A DNA stretch of 64,000 bases from Tumebacillus_A lipolyticus (lineage in GTDB: Bacteria > Bacillota > Bacilli > Tumebacillales > Tumebacillaceae). Of this stretch, positions 52,993-61,888 are shown one piece after another. Within the stretch, counting starts at the first letter, position 1; the number at the start of each line of letters is the position of its first letter. A program made the translations under genes and the position numbers. The DNA is taken from NCBI RefSeq assembly GCF_042682745.1, contig NZ_JBHUIO010000002.1, positions 744,001-808,000 of the forward strand, in the 5' to 3' direction. The notes beneath the pieces were generated by a model. It was not told the DNA's origin. It saw only the letters and a program-made list of their open reading frames with translations, and searched no databases.

Positions 52993-54041
52993 ATCATTCC
53001 CCGCTCGCAGATGATCCGATCGACCGTCTGCTCATCGACCGCTCCGCGCTCCAACCAATCGCTCAACACATCGGGAAGCAATCGGATCGACTCTTTTCTT
53101 GCCTGCCTGCTCAACTCCCGCACATCTGCCTTTTGATAAAGCGCCTGTCGAATCCCATCTGTCATCGGAACGCATTCGAACACAGCTCGCTTCCCTTCGC
53201 TCGTCTCTACGAGGCGCTGCCCGACAACGCCTCTCAGCCCCGTCGCCAACACTTGCGGCGGCACGCCGAGATCGATCAGGCGCAACAGCGCTCCGACGGC
53301 GCTTTCGCTGTGCAGGGATGTCAGCACCAGATGACCGGTCAAAGCGGCGCGCGCCGCCACCCCTGCCGACTCTTCATCGCGAATCTCGCCGATCATCAGC
53401 ACATCCGGGTCTTGGCGCAGCACGGAGCGAAGCGCAAGATCGAACGAGAGACCTGTCTTCGGCTGAATCTCCACCTGATTGATGCCCGGCAATTTCACCT
53501 CGACAGGATTTTCTAATGTCGAGAGGTTCAAGCCCGCCTCTCTCCGCTGGAGCATCGCCGCATACAGGGTGGTCGTCTTGCCCGATCCGGTCGGCCCGGT
53601 GACCAACACCATCCCATGTCGCGCTTCGATCCACGAGTTGAACAGCCTTCTCTGCCCCGGGTCGAAGCCGAGCTCGTCCAGCGCATGGCGCGCCCTGTTT
53701 TGCAGCAACCGCAGCGCAACCTTCTCCCCGTGGACGGTTGGAAGCGAAGAGACGCGAACATCGAACACCTCCCCCTCCGGCAGTTGCACTTGGAAGCTGC
53801 CGTCCTGAGGAAGTCTCCGCTCTGCGATGTCCATCCGCGCTCGTAGCTTCAGCTTGGAAACCGTTTGTTTCAACGTCACATCCGGAGCGTCCCACATCTC
53901 CAGCCTCCCGTTCATCCGCACCCGCACTCGACAGCCTTCATCATGCCACGGCTCGATATGAACATCGCTCGCTCCTTCTCGATATGCTTGTGCAAGCATC
54001 AGGTCGAGCACGTCTGCCGTGACACCTTCATCGTGACTCAT
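52989..54041 (-). CDS. comGA: competence ATPase ComGA (GspE/PilB type)
   Basis: The product has 350 aa. Walker A GPTGSGKTTTLYA, Asp box FDVRVSSLPTVHGEK, Walker B DVLMIGEIRDEES and the His box LTGHLVLTSLHSE are present. It powers pilus assembly in DNA uptake. ATG 54041 (AAAGGAG upstream) gives a family-like start; the open frame extends to 54158 without support. First gene of comGA-comGG. Confidence 0.93.
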   Translation of the reverse strand: MSHDEGVTADVLDLMLAQAYREGASDVHIEPWHDEGCRVRVRMNGRLEMWDAPDVTLKQTVSKLKLRARMDIAERRLPQDGSFQVQLPEGEVFDVRVSSLPTVHGEKVALRLLQNRARHALDELGFDPGQRRLFNSWIEARHGMVLVTGPTGSGKTTTLYAAMLQRREAGLNLSTLENPVEVKLPGINQVEIQPKTGLSFDLALRSVLRQDPDVLMIGEIRDEESAGVAARAALTGHLVLTSLHSESAVGALLRLIDLGVPPQVLATGLRGVVGQRLVETSEGKRAVFECVPMTDGIRQALYQKADVRELSRQARKESIRLLPDVLSDWLERGAVDEQTVDRIICERGMI

Positions 54042-54129
54042 GTTGCAGAACTCCTTTCCAGCATGTTGACGGATGCGCATCCTGTCACCTGTTGTACCAC
54101 TAACCGCCGGCGTGAATAAAGAGTTTTTT

Positions 54130-54158
54130 CTAATACAATTTAACTGAAATAAAATCAA
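54130..54158 (-). promoter_or_regulatory. promoter of the comG operon
   Basis: TTGATT (54153-54158) and TATTAG (54130-54135) are spaced by 17 nt on the minus strand. An AAAAAACTCTTTA just after it resembles half of a ComK AT-box, but no full two-box K-site is clear. The 54042-54411 segment holds no convincing gene. Confidence 0.5.
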
Positions 54159-54411
54159 ACAAGCTTTGACATCTCTCGATTTCTCCCATCATCGATTCGA
54201 TATCGTTATTTTTATCAATCAGCAGGATTTCGATTGGCAGTACAGAATTTTGATCGAGTGTTTTCAAAACATTTCCTCCAAGACACCTTCCAGCTCGCCG
54301 CTCAAAAGCCTGCCAGATTTTCTTCTCCTCGATCACCCTTCCCTGCGCTGCCCGATCTGTTCGCAATAGCTCAACTCCCGCTTCCCCGACGTGTCACATC
54401 GTTCAGTTCAC

Positions 54412-54446
54412 ATAAAAAAGCAAAGGAAGCGCTACGCTCCCTTTGC
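54412..54446 (-). terminator. terminator of the S66 peptidase gene
   Basis: GCAAAGGgAGCG pairs with CGCTtCCTTTGC; minus tail TTTTTTATG. Confidence 0.85.
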
Positions 54447-54464
54447 CTGTCCTTCGATCCCCAC

Positions 54465-55508
54465 TCAGCGATACACCATCTCCACCGTTCCTCTGCCTTG
54501 TCCGACCTGCACATGTGCCAGCGCGCCATTTACCAAGATCATCTGCGGCGGCAGATGGCCGACATCAACATCGTAGATCACCGGCAGCTGCAGTTCGTCA
54601 AGCGCTCGGTGCAACGCATCCTGATAGCGGAAATCTGCCACGTCAAGATTACCCCTCGCCCGACCGATCAGAAAGCCCTTCGCTCCCTGAAACCATCCAG
54701 CCTCCCGCATCTGCCACAGGCTGCGGTAGATCTCTGCCGCATTGATCTCCGAGCTCTCCAAATACCAGATCACGCCTTCTCCCGCGCAGTGTTCATCGAC
54801 AAACTTCTGCACGGGAGCATAGGAGGTCCCAACCAGCGAGCGCAAGATCTCCAGACATCCGCCTAGCAGGCGACCTGAAAAACGGACTAGCGCCGCCCGG
54901 TTCTGTTCCTGCCCCAGCCATTTCCATTCGGTCTGTTCGTTCAGTCGGAACGGGTCGTCAGGATTCTTGCGTGAAAAGTGAGTCTGGTAGCGCTCAGAAG
55001 AATGCTGCACAACGCTTTCACCAGCCGCCGTGCCCAACACATCGACCCACCTTCGGGTCAACAGATCCCAAGGCGTTGTCCCCAGATCGAAAAAATTATT
55101 GCCGTGAGCAGACGCCCGCCCGGTCAGCAGCGTATAGACAAAACAGAAGGTGGTCAGATCGGAGTAGCCGAGCACCCACTTCGCCTCTTCTTTCCGCAAT
55201 CGCTCCCAGTCGAGCAGCGGCAGAATTTCAAAGAGAAACTCCCCTCCCCAGACCGGAACGATCGCCTGCACAGACCGATCCTGCAACAGCTGTTGCATCT
55301 CTTTTGCCCGCATTTCTTTCGGCGCAGAAGTCAGCTGCACGTTGCTCCACACACTGTCGCTGATGCTCACTTCATATCCGGCCGCCTCCACATTGCGCTT
55401 CGCCTGATCCATATATGCTTTCCAGTCGATCGTCACCCCAGAGGACGGCGCATTCACGACGATGCGTCCTCCTTTCTGCAACGGTTCCGGATATTCAATT
55501 TTCCTCAT
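54465..55508 (-). CDS. S66 family peptidase (LD-carboxypeptidase / MccF-like)
   Basis: The product has 347 aa. The S66 Ser is in LGYSDLTTF; the Glu in WYLESSEI and the His in DVGHLPPQ complete the triad. The N-terminal PLQKGGRIVVNAPSSGV is typical. Such enzymes either trim peptidoglycan stem peptides (LdcA) or hydrolyse microcin C-like compounds (MccF). The long central insertion favours the MccF side, but this is a guess. It is divergent from the permease genes. Confidence 0.85.
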   Translation of the reverse strand: MRKIEYPEPLQKGGRIVVNAPSSGVTIDWKAYMDQAKRNVEAAGYEVSISDSVWSNVQLTSAPKEMRAKEMQQLLQDRSVQAIVPVWGGEFLFEILPLLDWERLRKEEAKWVLGYSDLTTFCFVYTLLTGRASAHGNNFFDLGTTPWDLLTRRWVDVLGTAAGESVVQHSSERYQTHFSRKNPDDPFRLNEQTEWKWLGQEQNRAALVRFSGRLLGGCLEILRSLVGTSYAPVQKFVDEHCAGEGVIWYLESSEINAAEIYRSLWQMREAGWFQGAKGFLIGRARGNLDVADFRYQDALHRALDELQLPVIYDVDVGHLPPQMILVNGALAHVQVGQGRGTVEMVYR

Positions 55509-55632
55509 CGCACAAACTCCCTTTCGCTTGTGATAAAATAGTTGAAATATTGTTGTAACATTTCTGTTTCATCTGATGACTAATAAAATACAGATCATTT
55601 TCACTATTGGCAAGAAAGAGGAGGGAGTCATT

Positions 55633-56730
55633 CTGTTCAAACTACTAAAAGGGCTGTTGCTTGCAGCCGGCACCATACTTGGCATCCTGCTCATCGCCAA
55701 TCTAGGCAAGGGGCTTGAAGTGGTAGAGCCCGACCAATTTTACTTGAAACTGATGCCGATGCGCACCATTCAAGAAGTGGTAGAGCGCTATCCGGAGATC
55801 AAGGTTCTCGATGAGAAGCTAAATGCTGTTCAGATCCCATCCGGTCAGGGCGAAGAGTATCAAGAAATATTTAATCGAGACTGCGCAAAATATTACCCAG
55901 CCTGCCTGATCGACGGAGCGCTGACCGTACCCAAAACGCCATCATTCAATTTTTCGGCATATGGTCATGCGATCCTCGAACAGCTGAAAGGATACGCCCA
56001 AGGAGATCTCGGTGGCATCTTTTACGATAGTGGGCGGGCTGGCGTCCGCGAGGTCCCGATCGTCGATTCGCTTGGGAAGATGATCACCCGTTCGCTCTCC
56101 TATCTGATTCCAGGCACGCTGCTCGGCATTTTGGCAGGGTATCTGCTCGCGCTGTGCGCCGTGTGGTTGCCCAAGGTGGGACGAGGAATCGACTGGTTAC
56201 ATAGCTTTATGCTCGGCCTGCCTGACTTTTTCGTCATCGTGATGATTCAGTTGCTCGCCATTCAACTGGCGAAGCAAAGCGGGCACAAAGTGATCACCAT
56301 CATGCAGTTCGGAAGCGATGTTCCGCTCTTGATCCCGATCATCGCGATCTCGCTGATGCCCGCACTGATGATTTACGGCACGGTGAGGCTCGCGGTGAAG
56401 CGCGAATGGGAGGAAGGCTATATCAAAACCGCCTATTCCAAAGGGCTATCCCGCACGCGAGTCTTCATCCGTCACATCCTGCGCAACACGTCTGAAGATC
56501 TGCTGACGATCTTGCCGCGCACGATCACAGCAGGAATCACCGCGCTCGTCGTCGCGGAAGTGATGACCGGAACATTTGGGCTCGGCGGCTATACGAGCAA
56601 CAGCAAGATCAGTCAGGTCACTTCGTTGCCTGTCACCTGTGCGATTTTGGCCGGTTTCGCCCTCGCAGCAAACGCAGGCATCGCCATGCTGCGCAAACTG
56701 ATCACAGTCAACACGAAGGAGGGCGCTTGA
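55633..56730 (+). CDS. Dpp/OppB-like ABC transporter permease
   Basis: The product has about 365 aa. Helix 1 (about 5-25), a long extracytoplasmic loop (about 30-150, with Cys pair CAKYYPAC and GDLGG), then five helices; the EAA loop EEGYIKTAYSKGLSRTRVFIRHIL is conserved. This is the dipeptide/oligopeptide permease fold. The start is unusual: CTG 55633 has GAGGAGG 8 nt upstream, while the only ATG (55576) lacks a ribosome site. No ATPase or binding protein is near. The next gene starts in its stop codon. Confidence 0.82.
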   Translation: MFKLLKGLLLAAGTILGILLIANLGKGLEVVEPDQFYLKLMPMRTIQEVVERYPEIKVLDEKLNAVQIPSGQGEEYQEIFNRDCAKYYPACLIDGALTVPKTPSFNFSAYGHAILEQLKGYAQGDLGGIFYDSGRAGVREVPIVDSLGKMITRSLSYLIPGTLLGILAGYLLALCAVWLPKVGRGIDWLHSFMLGLPDFFVIVMIQLLAIQLAKQSGHKVITIMQFGSDVPLLIPIIAISLMPALMIYGTVRLAVKREWEEGYIKTAYSKGLSRTRVFIRHILRNTSEDLLTILPRTITAGITALVVAEVMTGTFGLGGYTSNSKISQVTSLPVTCAILAGFALAANAGIAMLRKLITVNTKEGA

Positions 56731-58442
56731 TGAACACGTTGCGTCGAACTGCCAAGCGAGACCGATTCCTCTTTCAGCTTTCCTGCGCTTTGTTGCTCCT
56801 GCTGGCCATCGTCTGCTTGTTCGGCTCCTACCTGATGCCGCAAGAGCTGACGCCTGATAACAAGATCACGTTTCGCACCCAAGAGGTGAACGGCGTGATG
56901 AAAAGCGTGCCGCCACCGTTTGCACCAAGCGGTGAGAACTGGCTCGGGACCGATCATCGCGGCTATGACATGCTGAGCTTGTTGTTAAACGGCGCTAAGT
57001 ATACGCTCCTGTTTTCGCTCGGCATCACCCTCACCCGCTTTCTGCTCGCAGTTCCACTCGGGCTGTTCGCAGGCGCGACTGGGAAAGGCCGCAGTTTCAT
57101 CTCGACCTTGCAGCTGGTCACTTCGGCAGTTCCTGCTATCCTATTCGTCTATCCAACGATGTACGAATTGATCCAAACGTTTGGAATCAATCGCGGTCTA
57201 GCGGGCGATGACCCGCGAGTCGCCCTCTTTACCTCGATCCTGTTTACCCTGCTCGTGTTGATCGGCGTGTTTCCGCTCGCCCATCAGTTTGCGGAGCGCT
57301 CTCGATTTTTTAATGACAAGCTCTTTGTGGAAGCATCGCGCACGATGGGCGCGTCCACGCCGCGGATCGTGTTTCGCCATCTGTTGCCGCATCTGCGGCC
57401 TGAACTTCTGTTTGCCTTTTTGACCGAGCTGATGCAGGTGCTCTTCTTGATGGGGCAGCTGGCGATCCTCAACATCTTCATCGGTGGCGGTGAAAAGGTC
57501 GTTTTGTCGGACGGAAGCAAATTCTCGGCAGAAGTTTCACTCGTGGTGACCAACAGTGGAGAATGGGGTGGCATGATCGCCTATGGCACCAAATTTATCC
57601 GCGAGTTTCCCTGGCTGCTGGTCGAGGCTGCCGCTTTCCTCACCGCTGCGATCTTGATCTTGCTGTTCTTCAGCAACCAGTTGCAAAAGCGGATGGAAGT
57701 TCGGGCCAACTCGCCCCGCGCTCGGTCGAGCAAGAAAATGTGGATCTCAGCAGGAACTGCTGTCGTTGCTTGTATCGCCTTGATCCTGTTCTTGCCAGAC
57801 AAGCAACAGGCGCTTCCCACCGGCGCACAGCCGGGCGCGGGCACAGAAAAGCTTCTGCCCGAAGTTGAGAAGGGAATCAAAGACCTCGCAAAGCAGTTCA
57901 TGTCCTATGTGAAAGAGGATCGGTGGGATAACGCTCAAGCGTTCGTCATGAAAGAAGCGCTCCAACCCACCTCAACAGGCGGAGTGATCCCGACGGAAAG
58001 GCAGTTCTCGCTGATCCAAGAGAGCTGTACTCGCTGTCACAGCACTCAATTTGACAATGTCAAAAAGACCAAGCTGACCGCTGCCGAGATCGAACAGGTC
58101 CTCCGGGAAGGCAAGGGAAAAATGCCAGGAGGGCTGATCACCGATGAGGCGGAGATCAAAGCGATGGCGCTCTATCTCGAATCGCTCTTGAAGAAGAACA
58201 ATGCGCCGAAGCCGTTCGATGATTGGTTCAAAGCATTCCAAACGTCCGGTTATGAGCTGATTGAGTTCGGTTTGCCAGAGCAGATTGAGCCGACTCGCTT
58301 TCAGATCGATGTTCACGTAAAAAGTGGCACGGGTCAGCCGGAGACTTGGAAACTGCTCATCTACGATTCGGAGGCTGGCAAGCGAGCTGGCGTCTACCGC
58401 GTGATGGGCATTGAAAACGGCCCGCTTCACCTTAAGGACTAA
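56730..58442 (+). CDS. Dpp/OppC-like permease fused to a cytochrome c domain
   Basis: The product has 570 aa. Residues about 1-330 are a DppC-like permease (GENWLGTDHRGYDML, EAA loop FVEASRTMGASTPRIVFRHLLPHL). A basic stretch (RARSSKK) then precedes an extra helix (about 335-355), which should place the rest outside. There, after a helical segment (about 370-425), lies CTRCHS (Cys433, Cys436, His437), and GKMPGG with Met465, then EAEIKAMALYLESLL. This is the pattern of a small class I cytochrome c with His/Met ligands. A beta-rich tail of about 85 aa follows. ATG 56730 has GGAGG 7 nt upstream and overlaps the previous stop. No frameshift or stop separates the parts. Its role is unknown. Confidence 0.88.
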   Translation: MNTLRRTAKRDRFLFQLSCALLLLLAIVCLFGSYLMPQELTPDNKITFRTQEVNGVMKSVPPPFAPSGENWLGTDHRGYDMLSLLLNGAKYTLLFSLGITLTRFLLAVPLGLFAGATGKGRSFISTLQLVTSAVPAILFVYPTMYELIQTFGINRGLAGDDPRVALFTSILFTLLVLIGVFPLAHQFAERSRFFNDKLFVEASRTMGASTPRIVFRHLLPHLRPELLFAFLTELMQVLFLMGQLAILNIFIGGGEKVVLSDGSKFSAEVSLVVTNSGEWGGMIAYGTKFIREFPWLLVEAAAFLTAAILILLFFSNQLQKRMEVRANSPRARSSKKMWISAGTAVVACIALILFLPDKQQALPTGAQPGAGTEKLLPEVEKGIKDLAKQFMSYVKEDRWDNAQAFVMKEALQPTSTGGVIPTERQFSLIQESCTRCHSTQFDNVKKTKLTAAEIEQVLREGKGKMPGGLITDEAEIKAMALYLESLLKKNNAPKPFDDWFKAFQTSGYELIEFGLPEQIEPTRFQIDVHVKSGTGQPETWKLLIYDSEAGKRAGVYRVMGIENGPLHLKD

Positions 58443-58547
58443 AACCAGCTTGGCTAAAAAGCAGTTTGGGTAGGAAGATACTCTAACTTACGTTACAATG
58501 AACAAATACTGTTCATTATCGGAAGATAGGGGGGACTTCTCACCAAC

Positions 58548-59339
58548 ATGGTTGATGCACTTCTTTTGTTGTTGACTGGCATCGTTGCAGGGGTGACAGG
58601 TTCGGTCGTCGGGCTCGGCGGCGGATTTATCGTCGTGCCTGCACTTTCCTTCCTGTATGTGATGCCGCCCGCGCACATCGTCGGCACCTCGATGGCCGTC
58701 CTGCTTTTCAACTCGATTTCGAGCACGATCACATATGCACGGCAAAAACGGATCGATTTTGCAGCAGGCCTTTCGTTTGCCGCAGCCAGCATTCCTGGCT
58801 CGATCATCGGAGCGTTTGTTGCAGACGGGCTGGCGAGCAAAACGTTTTTCGTCGGGTTTGGATGCTTTCTGATCCTGATCTCGCTCTTTTTGATCTTCAA
58901 GCCGAAAAAGCCTGTCCAACTGCCGCTCGAACCGACAGTTCGTCGGAAGTTTACCGACGCATCTGGCACCGAGTTCGAGTACGCGTATCACCGTCCATTA
59001 GGCGTGTGGATCTCGTTTGTGGTCGGATTTATCTCCAGCTTGCTCGGCGTCGGCGGCGGAAGCATCTTGGTACCGATGATGGCGATTCTGTTCGCCTTTC
59101 CACCGCATATCGCAACAGCGACCTCGATGTTTACCATCTTCCTGTCTGCGATCATCGGATCTGGCACTCATTGGTATCTTGATAATATCGACTGGTTGAA
59201 AGTGTTGTACTTAGCTCCCGGAGCGTTTCTCGGCGGTCTAATCGGAGCTAAGATTGCGCCAAAACTACCCGCGCAGACGATCTTGCGCGTGTTGTCGATC
59301 ATGTTGATCATCGTGGCAATTCGGCTGATCACCAAGTAG
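58548..59339 (+). CDS. TauE/SafE family exporter (sulfite/organosulfonate type)
   Basis: The product has 263 aa and about eight helices. The two repeats carry SVVGLGGGFIVVPALSF and SSLLGVGGGSILVPMMAI, the duplicated TauE motif. It probably moves a small anion such as sulfite or sulfoacetate. GGGGGG lies about 13 nt before ATG 58548, a wide gap. It follows the permease-cytochrome gene by 105 nt on the same strand without a terminator, so co-transcription is possible. Confidence 0.88.
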   Translation: MVDALLLLLTGIVAGVTGSVVGLGGGFIVVPALSFLYVMPPAHIVGTSMAVLLFNSISSTITYARQKRIDFAAGLSFAAASIPGSIIGAFVADGLASKTFFVGFGCFLILISLFLIFKPKKPVQLPLEPTVRRKFTDASGTEFEYAYHRPLGVWISFVVGFISSLLGVGGGSILVPMMAILFAFPPHIATATSMFTIFLSAIIGSGTHWYLDNIDWLKVLYLAPGAFLGGLIGAKIAPKLPAQTILRVLSIMLIIVAIRLITK

Positions 59340-59340
59340 C

Positions 59341-59424
59341 AAGCACAGCAACAGATGGGGCCAAACGATCATTTCTTGACCTGTTCCCCCATCTGTTNNN
59401 NNNNNNNNNNNNNNNNNNNNNNNN
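59341..59424. other. inverted repeat running into a scaffolding gap (N at 59398-59424)
   Basis: ACAGATGGGG (59350 region) and CCCCATCTGT (59386 region) form the stem of a probable terminator whose distal side is lost in 27 N. The true distance and even the adjacency of both flanks are not shown by the sequence. Confidence 0.8.
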
Positions 59425-59448
59425 ACGAAAGAAGTGGTAGCGGGGGTT

Positions 59449-59856
59449 TCATTTGTGTGCGCGATGCGCTCCTGAAGTCGAGCTGCTGGCAGACAAGCTG
59501 ATCTGATACGCTTTCCACACCGGCTGATCGGATCGAAAAGAGACGATTATGCACCACAATTCTGGGTACATCCATTCCTGTCGATCGCGCAAGGAAGGAA
59601 CCGCTTCCGCAGTCGGATGGGAATGCACCAAGGCGAGCGGCACCATTTTGCGCGCCTGTGTCTTCGCCAGCGCATCGAGCCACTCTTGTGGGTGGACTCG
59701 ATAGCTGACCTTCGGCCGTTCCGCCACGTTTTGCAACGGCAACCAGTCGAGCACATCAGCTTCTCTGCCGATCCACAGACCGACTCCCTCAAACGGCAAT
59801 CGCTGTTGCAAGTCGGAAATGGTCTGTTCGATGATCGAGTCGGATACGCTCAACAT
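59449..59856 (-). CDS. JAMM/MPN (M67) family metalloprotease
   Basis: The product has 135 aa. HSHPTAEAVPSLRD is a perfect JAMM motif (HxHx7SxxD), and the upstream FEGVGLWIG supplies the Glu. The fold matches Mec/Rri1-type bacterial JAMM proteins, some of which cleave ubiquitin-like sulfur carriers. It lies 6 nt after obgE and ends near the gap. The substrate is unknown; no MoaD or CysO-like gene is adjacent. Confidence 0.83.
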   Translation of the reverse strand: MLSVSDSIIEQTISDLQQRLPFEGVGLWIGREADVLDWLPLQNVAERPKVSYRVHPQEWLDALAKTQARKMVPLALVHSHPTAEAVPSLRDRQEWMYPELWCIIVSFRSDQPVWKAYQISLSASSSTSGAHRAHK

Positions 59857-59862
59857 CGACCG

Positions 59863-61149
59863 CTATTCGACAAAATCGAACTCGTACTCGCCGATACGAA
59901 TCGTGTCTCCGTCTTGCGCCCCTTTTTTCCGCAGCGCTGCATCGACACCTTTTTGTTTCATGATCCGCTGGAAGCGTTTGACTGAATCGTACTGAGTGAA
60001 GTTGGTCATCACGCAGAGCTTTTCGATCCACTCGCCGTTGACCACATACACCTCGTTATCTCGGGTGATCCAAAACTTGTCCGAATCCTCTTCCAAGCGG
60101 TATACTTTCCGGTCGGGCGTCTCCTCGACTTCCTCCAGCTGCGGTTCGATCACCGGAGCTCGATCTAACGTATCGGCCACTGCGAAAACGAGTTCACGCA
60201 GCCCTTCGCGCGTCGCGCTGGAGATCGGGAAGATCGGATAGTTATCGCCCACCTGCTCGCGGAATCGCTTCAAATTCTCCTCCGCTTCTGGGACGTCCAT
60301 CTTGTTCGCAGCGATCAGCATCGGTCGAGCGGCCAAGCGCTCATTGTACAGCTCCAATTCACGGTTGATCGTCACAAAGTCTTCATAGGGGTCTCTGCCT
60401 TCTGTCCCCCCCATGTCCAACACATGGACGATGACGCGCGTACGCTCAATGTGGCGCAGGAACTGATGACCCAGCCCACTGCCTTGACTTGCTCCCTCGA
60501 TCAAACCTGGCAGGTCAGCCATGACAAAGTTGCGGTCATCCCCCACATCGACGACGCCAAGGTTGGGCGTGATCGTCGTAAAGTGGTAGGCGGCGATCTT
60601 CGGCTTGGCTGCCGACACAGAGGAGATCAGCGTCGACTTGCCAACGCTTGGGAACCCGACCAACCCGACATCTGCCAACAGCTTCAGCTCCAAGTTGATG
60701 TAGCGCTCTTGGCCTGGTTCGCCCTTTTCGGCGATCTCCGGCGCTTTGTTGTACATCGTCGCAAACCGCGTATTGCCACGGCCGCCGCGACCGCCGTGCG
60801 CGATGATCAACTTTTGACCATGTTCGACCAGTTCGCCGAGAAATTCATTCGTATCCTCATCGGTCACCACCGTACCTGGCGGGACTTTTATGTACATGTT
60901 CTCCGCGTTGGCACCATGCTTGTTGCTCGTCTTCCCATACTCGCCTCGCTCCGCTTTAAAGTGACGCTTGTATTTAAAGTCGAGCAGCGTGCGCAACCCT
61001 TCATCAACTACCAATACTACATCGCCGCCCTTGCCGCCATCACCGCCGGCAGGACCGCCTTCTGGAACGTATTTTTCACGCCGGAAGGAGACGATCCCGT
61101 TTCCTCCGTCGCCACCTTTTACATATACTCGCGCTGTATCTACAAACAT
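59863..61149 (-). CDS. obgE: Obg/CgtA GTPase
   Basis: The product has 428 aa. The Gly-rich Obg domain (FVDTARVYVKGGDGGNG), G domain (GFPSVGKSTL, TTITPNLG, DLPGLIEGA, NKMD) and a C-terminal OCT domain (about 345-428) are all present. It acts in ribosome maturation and stress, and in Bacillus in sporulation. ATG 61149 gives the standard start (GAGG upstream). It follows spo0B as in B. subtilis. Confidence 0.97.
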   Translation of the reverse strand: MFVDTARVYVKGGDGGNGIVSFRREKYVPEGGPAGGDGGKGGDVVLVVDEGLRTLLDFKYKRHFKAERGEYGKTSNKHGANAENMYIKVPPGTVVTDEDTNEFLGELVEHGQKLIIAHGGRGGRGNTRFATMYNKAPEIAEKGEPGQERYINLELKLLADVGLVGFPSVGKSTLISSVSAAKPKIAAYHFTTITPNLGVVDVGDDRNFVMADLPGLIEGASQGSGLGHQFLRHIERTRVIVHVLDMGGTEGRDPYEDFVTINRELELYNERLAARPMLIAANKMDVPEAEENLKRFREQVGDNYPIFPISSATREGLRELVFAVADTLDRAPVIEPQLEEVEETPDRKVYRLEEDSDKFWITRDNEVYVVNGEWIEKLCVMTNFTQYDSVKRFQRIMKQKGVDAALRKKGAQDGDTIRIGEYEFDFVE

Positions 61150-61164
61150 CTCGGTCACCTCAGC

Positions 61165-61758
61165 CTATTCTTGCACTTGAAAGCGAATCGAATATTCGAT
61201 TCCCGCTTCCTCCTGATGCTGTTTCATCACGATTCCTTGCGGAGCCCAAGCTTCTCCCCAGCGAGAAAAGTCTGGAACATCCTCAATATGTTCGGACCTG
61301 TCATAGTGCCAGCCGATCTCGAACGCTTGTCCCCACAGGACGATCGAAAGGTCGAGTCTCAGTGGTTCGAATTGTCGCATCGAATGTTGTCCAACCATAT
61401 TGAGGAGGTCAAACAGCAACTCCGCCGCTTTGCTTTCGATCGACAGCGTAGGCAGTTCGGCCTGTTCACACGTCGCATGCACCTGCAACATCGGGTAGCA
61501 AATATCGCGAGACAATACGACATATGAGATCATCGAGCTTGCGATCGCCGACATTTCGGTGTGCCGCCTCGCTTCGGCGATCAAGTTCTGAATCGGCCCC
61601 TGCAGACGATCATACTTTTTCATCTGTGAATAGGAGTGGATCAACTGAACCTGATTCATCAGATCGTGGCGGTATGTTCGCAACACCTCAAGGCTGTCTT
61701 CCATCAAACTGCGAAGTTCCAGCATTTTAGTTTGCTCCGAAGGAAGTTTTTGATTCAT
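61165..61758 (-). CDS. spo0B: sporulation phosphotransferase Spo0B
   Basis: The product has 197 aa. The helical hairpin has LRTYRHDLMNQVQLIHSYSQ with the phospho-accepting His31 (equal to His30 in B. subtilis), and a degenerate ATPase-like C-terminal domain follows. It relays phosphate from Spo0F to Spo0A. It sits between rpmA and obgE, as in Bacillus. The start ATG 61758 has AAAGGA upstream. Confidence 0.9.
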   Translation of the reverse strand: MNQKLPSEQTKMLELRSLMEDSLEVLRTYRHDLMNQVQLIHSYSQMKKYDRLQGPIQNLIAEARRHTEMSAIASSMISYVVLSRDICYPMLQVHATCEQAELPTLSIESKAAELLFDLLNMVGQHSMRQFEPLRLDLSIVLWGQAFEIGWHYDRSEHIEDVPDFSRWGEAWAPQGIVMKQHQEEAGIEYSIRFQVQE

Positions 61759-61840
61759 GATCAATTCCTTTCCTCACCGTAGTTCCAACTGTGCTTCTTA
61801 CACTTCGACAACCGGTAAAGAATTCCTTTGGATCGTCCTA

Positions 61841-61877
61841 TAAAAAAAGCGACTCTCCACGAGGGAGAATCGCTTTT
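61841..61877 (-). terminator. terminator after rpmA
   Basis: AAAGCGAtTCTCC pairs with GGAGAgTCGCTTT; minus tail TTTTTTT. It separates rplU-prp-rpmA from spo0B-obgE. Confidence 0.88.
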
Positions 61878-61888
61878 CGCAAAAGCTC

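Noticed and set aside
54130..54366. 78-aa minus-strand ORF between comGA and the S66 peptidase gene, with GGGAG before a TTG.
   Set aside because: It covers the predicted comG promoter and lies behind the terminator at 54412; the sequence shows no domain and codon use is unconvincing.
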